The notes below the pieces were generated by a model. That model was not told where the DNA came from and ran no database searches. It was given only the letters and a program-made list of their open reading frames with translations. A DNA stretch of 64,000 bases from Bin75 sp965212135. GTDB taxonomy: Bacteria; Nitrospirota; Nitrospiria; Nitrospirales; UBA8639. Each line of letters opens with the position of its first letter. The stretch's first letter is position 1. Below, piece by piece: positions 63,927 through 64,000 of the stretch. The stretch lies in the NCBI GenBank assembly GCA_965212135.1, contig OZ243044.1, forward strand, positions 1,302,001 to 1,366,000, written 5' to 3'. A program made the position numbers and the translations under genes.

Positions 63927-64000
63927 GGACAGGCTTCGTCGGTTCGCGGGTCTGAAGCGTTCGCGGGCTCGACCGGTTCAAGGAGAGGGCGCCGCGGACG

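Overview
The window is a 64 kb chromosomal segment with fairly high GC that contains the replication-origin neighbourhood of a Gram-negative bacterium. A TonB-dependent receptor and an RND pump show an outer membrane. The origin macro-locus is dense: mnmA, bactofilin, parB, parA, rsmG, mnmG, mnmE, yidC, yidD, rnpA and rpmH on the left (minus strand), and hisS, dnaA, dnaN, gyrB and gyrA on the right (plus strand). Genes therefore point away from a probable oriC just upstream of dnaA (about 50,942-51,218). From general gene content and style I lean towards Nitrospirota (Nitrospira-like), but nothing in the window proves the phylum.

Layout. 1-13,100 holds a truncated pntB, a frameshifted small lipoprotein, rpsU, an endonuclease III, a DsrE-like protein, a RicT/PSP1 protein, a large MBL-fold hydrolase with a PqqD-like insert, a VOC protein, a HemD-like protein, a TonB receptor preceded by a small DUF2946-like protein, a short ribosome-hibernation factor, an RRM protein and a fatty-acid desaturase. 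13,309-13,663 (minus) is an initiator tRNA-fMet gene whose anticodon loop is interrupted by a 278-nt group I intron (IC3-like). 14,400-22,200 holds a GldA/F/G-type ABC system with a DUF4340 protein, a membrane glycosyltransferase and a Na+/H+ antiporter.

22,250-30,082 is a lower-GC defence operon read on the minus strand: AAA ATPase with a PD-(D/E)XK-like tail, type III methyltransferase Mod, an HNH-like protein, a MntA/HepT toxin-antitoxin pair and type III Res. Most junctions overlap by 4-11 nt. 30,227-32,000 has a UDG-like protein, a YihY-type membrane protein and tRNA-Arg(UCG). 32,100-38,528 holds the F1 part of ATP synthase (atpH-A-G-D-C) without F0 genes, followed by an RluD-type synthase and a small protein. 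38,619-58,809 is the origin region, with two parS sites flanking rsmG. 58,896-64,000 has two small exported or anchored proteins, a SAM methyltransferase and an RND transporter cut off from its upstream partner.

The genes form four working groups: chromosome replication and segregation (dnaA, dnaN, gyrAB, parABS, probably bactofilin); tRNA and ribosome maintenance (mnmA, mnmE, mnmG, rsmG, rnpA, hisS, rluD, hpf); membrane energetics and insertion (F1-ATPase, transhydrogenase, yidC/yidD); and phage or foreign-DNA defence (type III R-M with embedded toxin-antitoxin). The intron-split initiator tRNA and the composite defence operon are the two most notable items.
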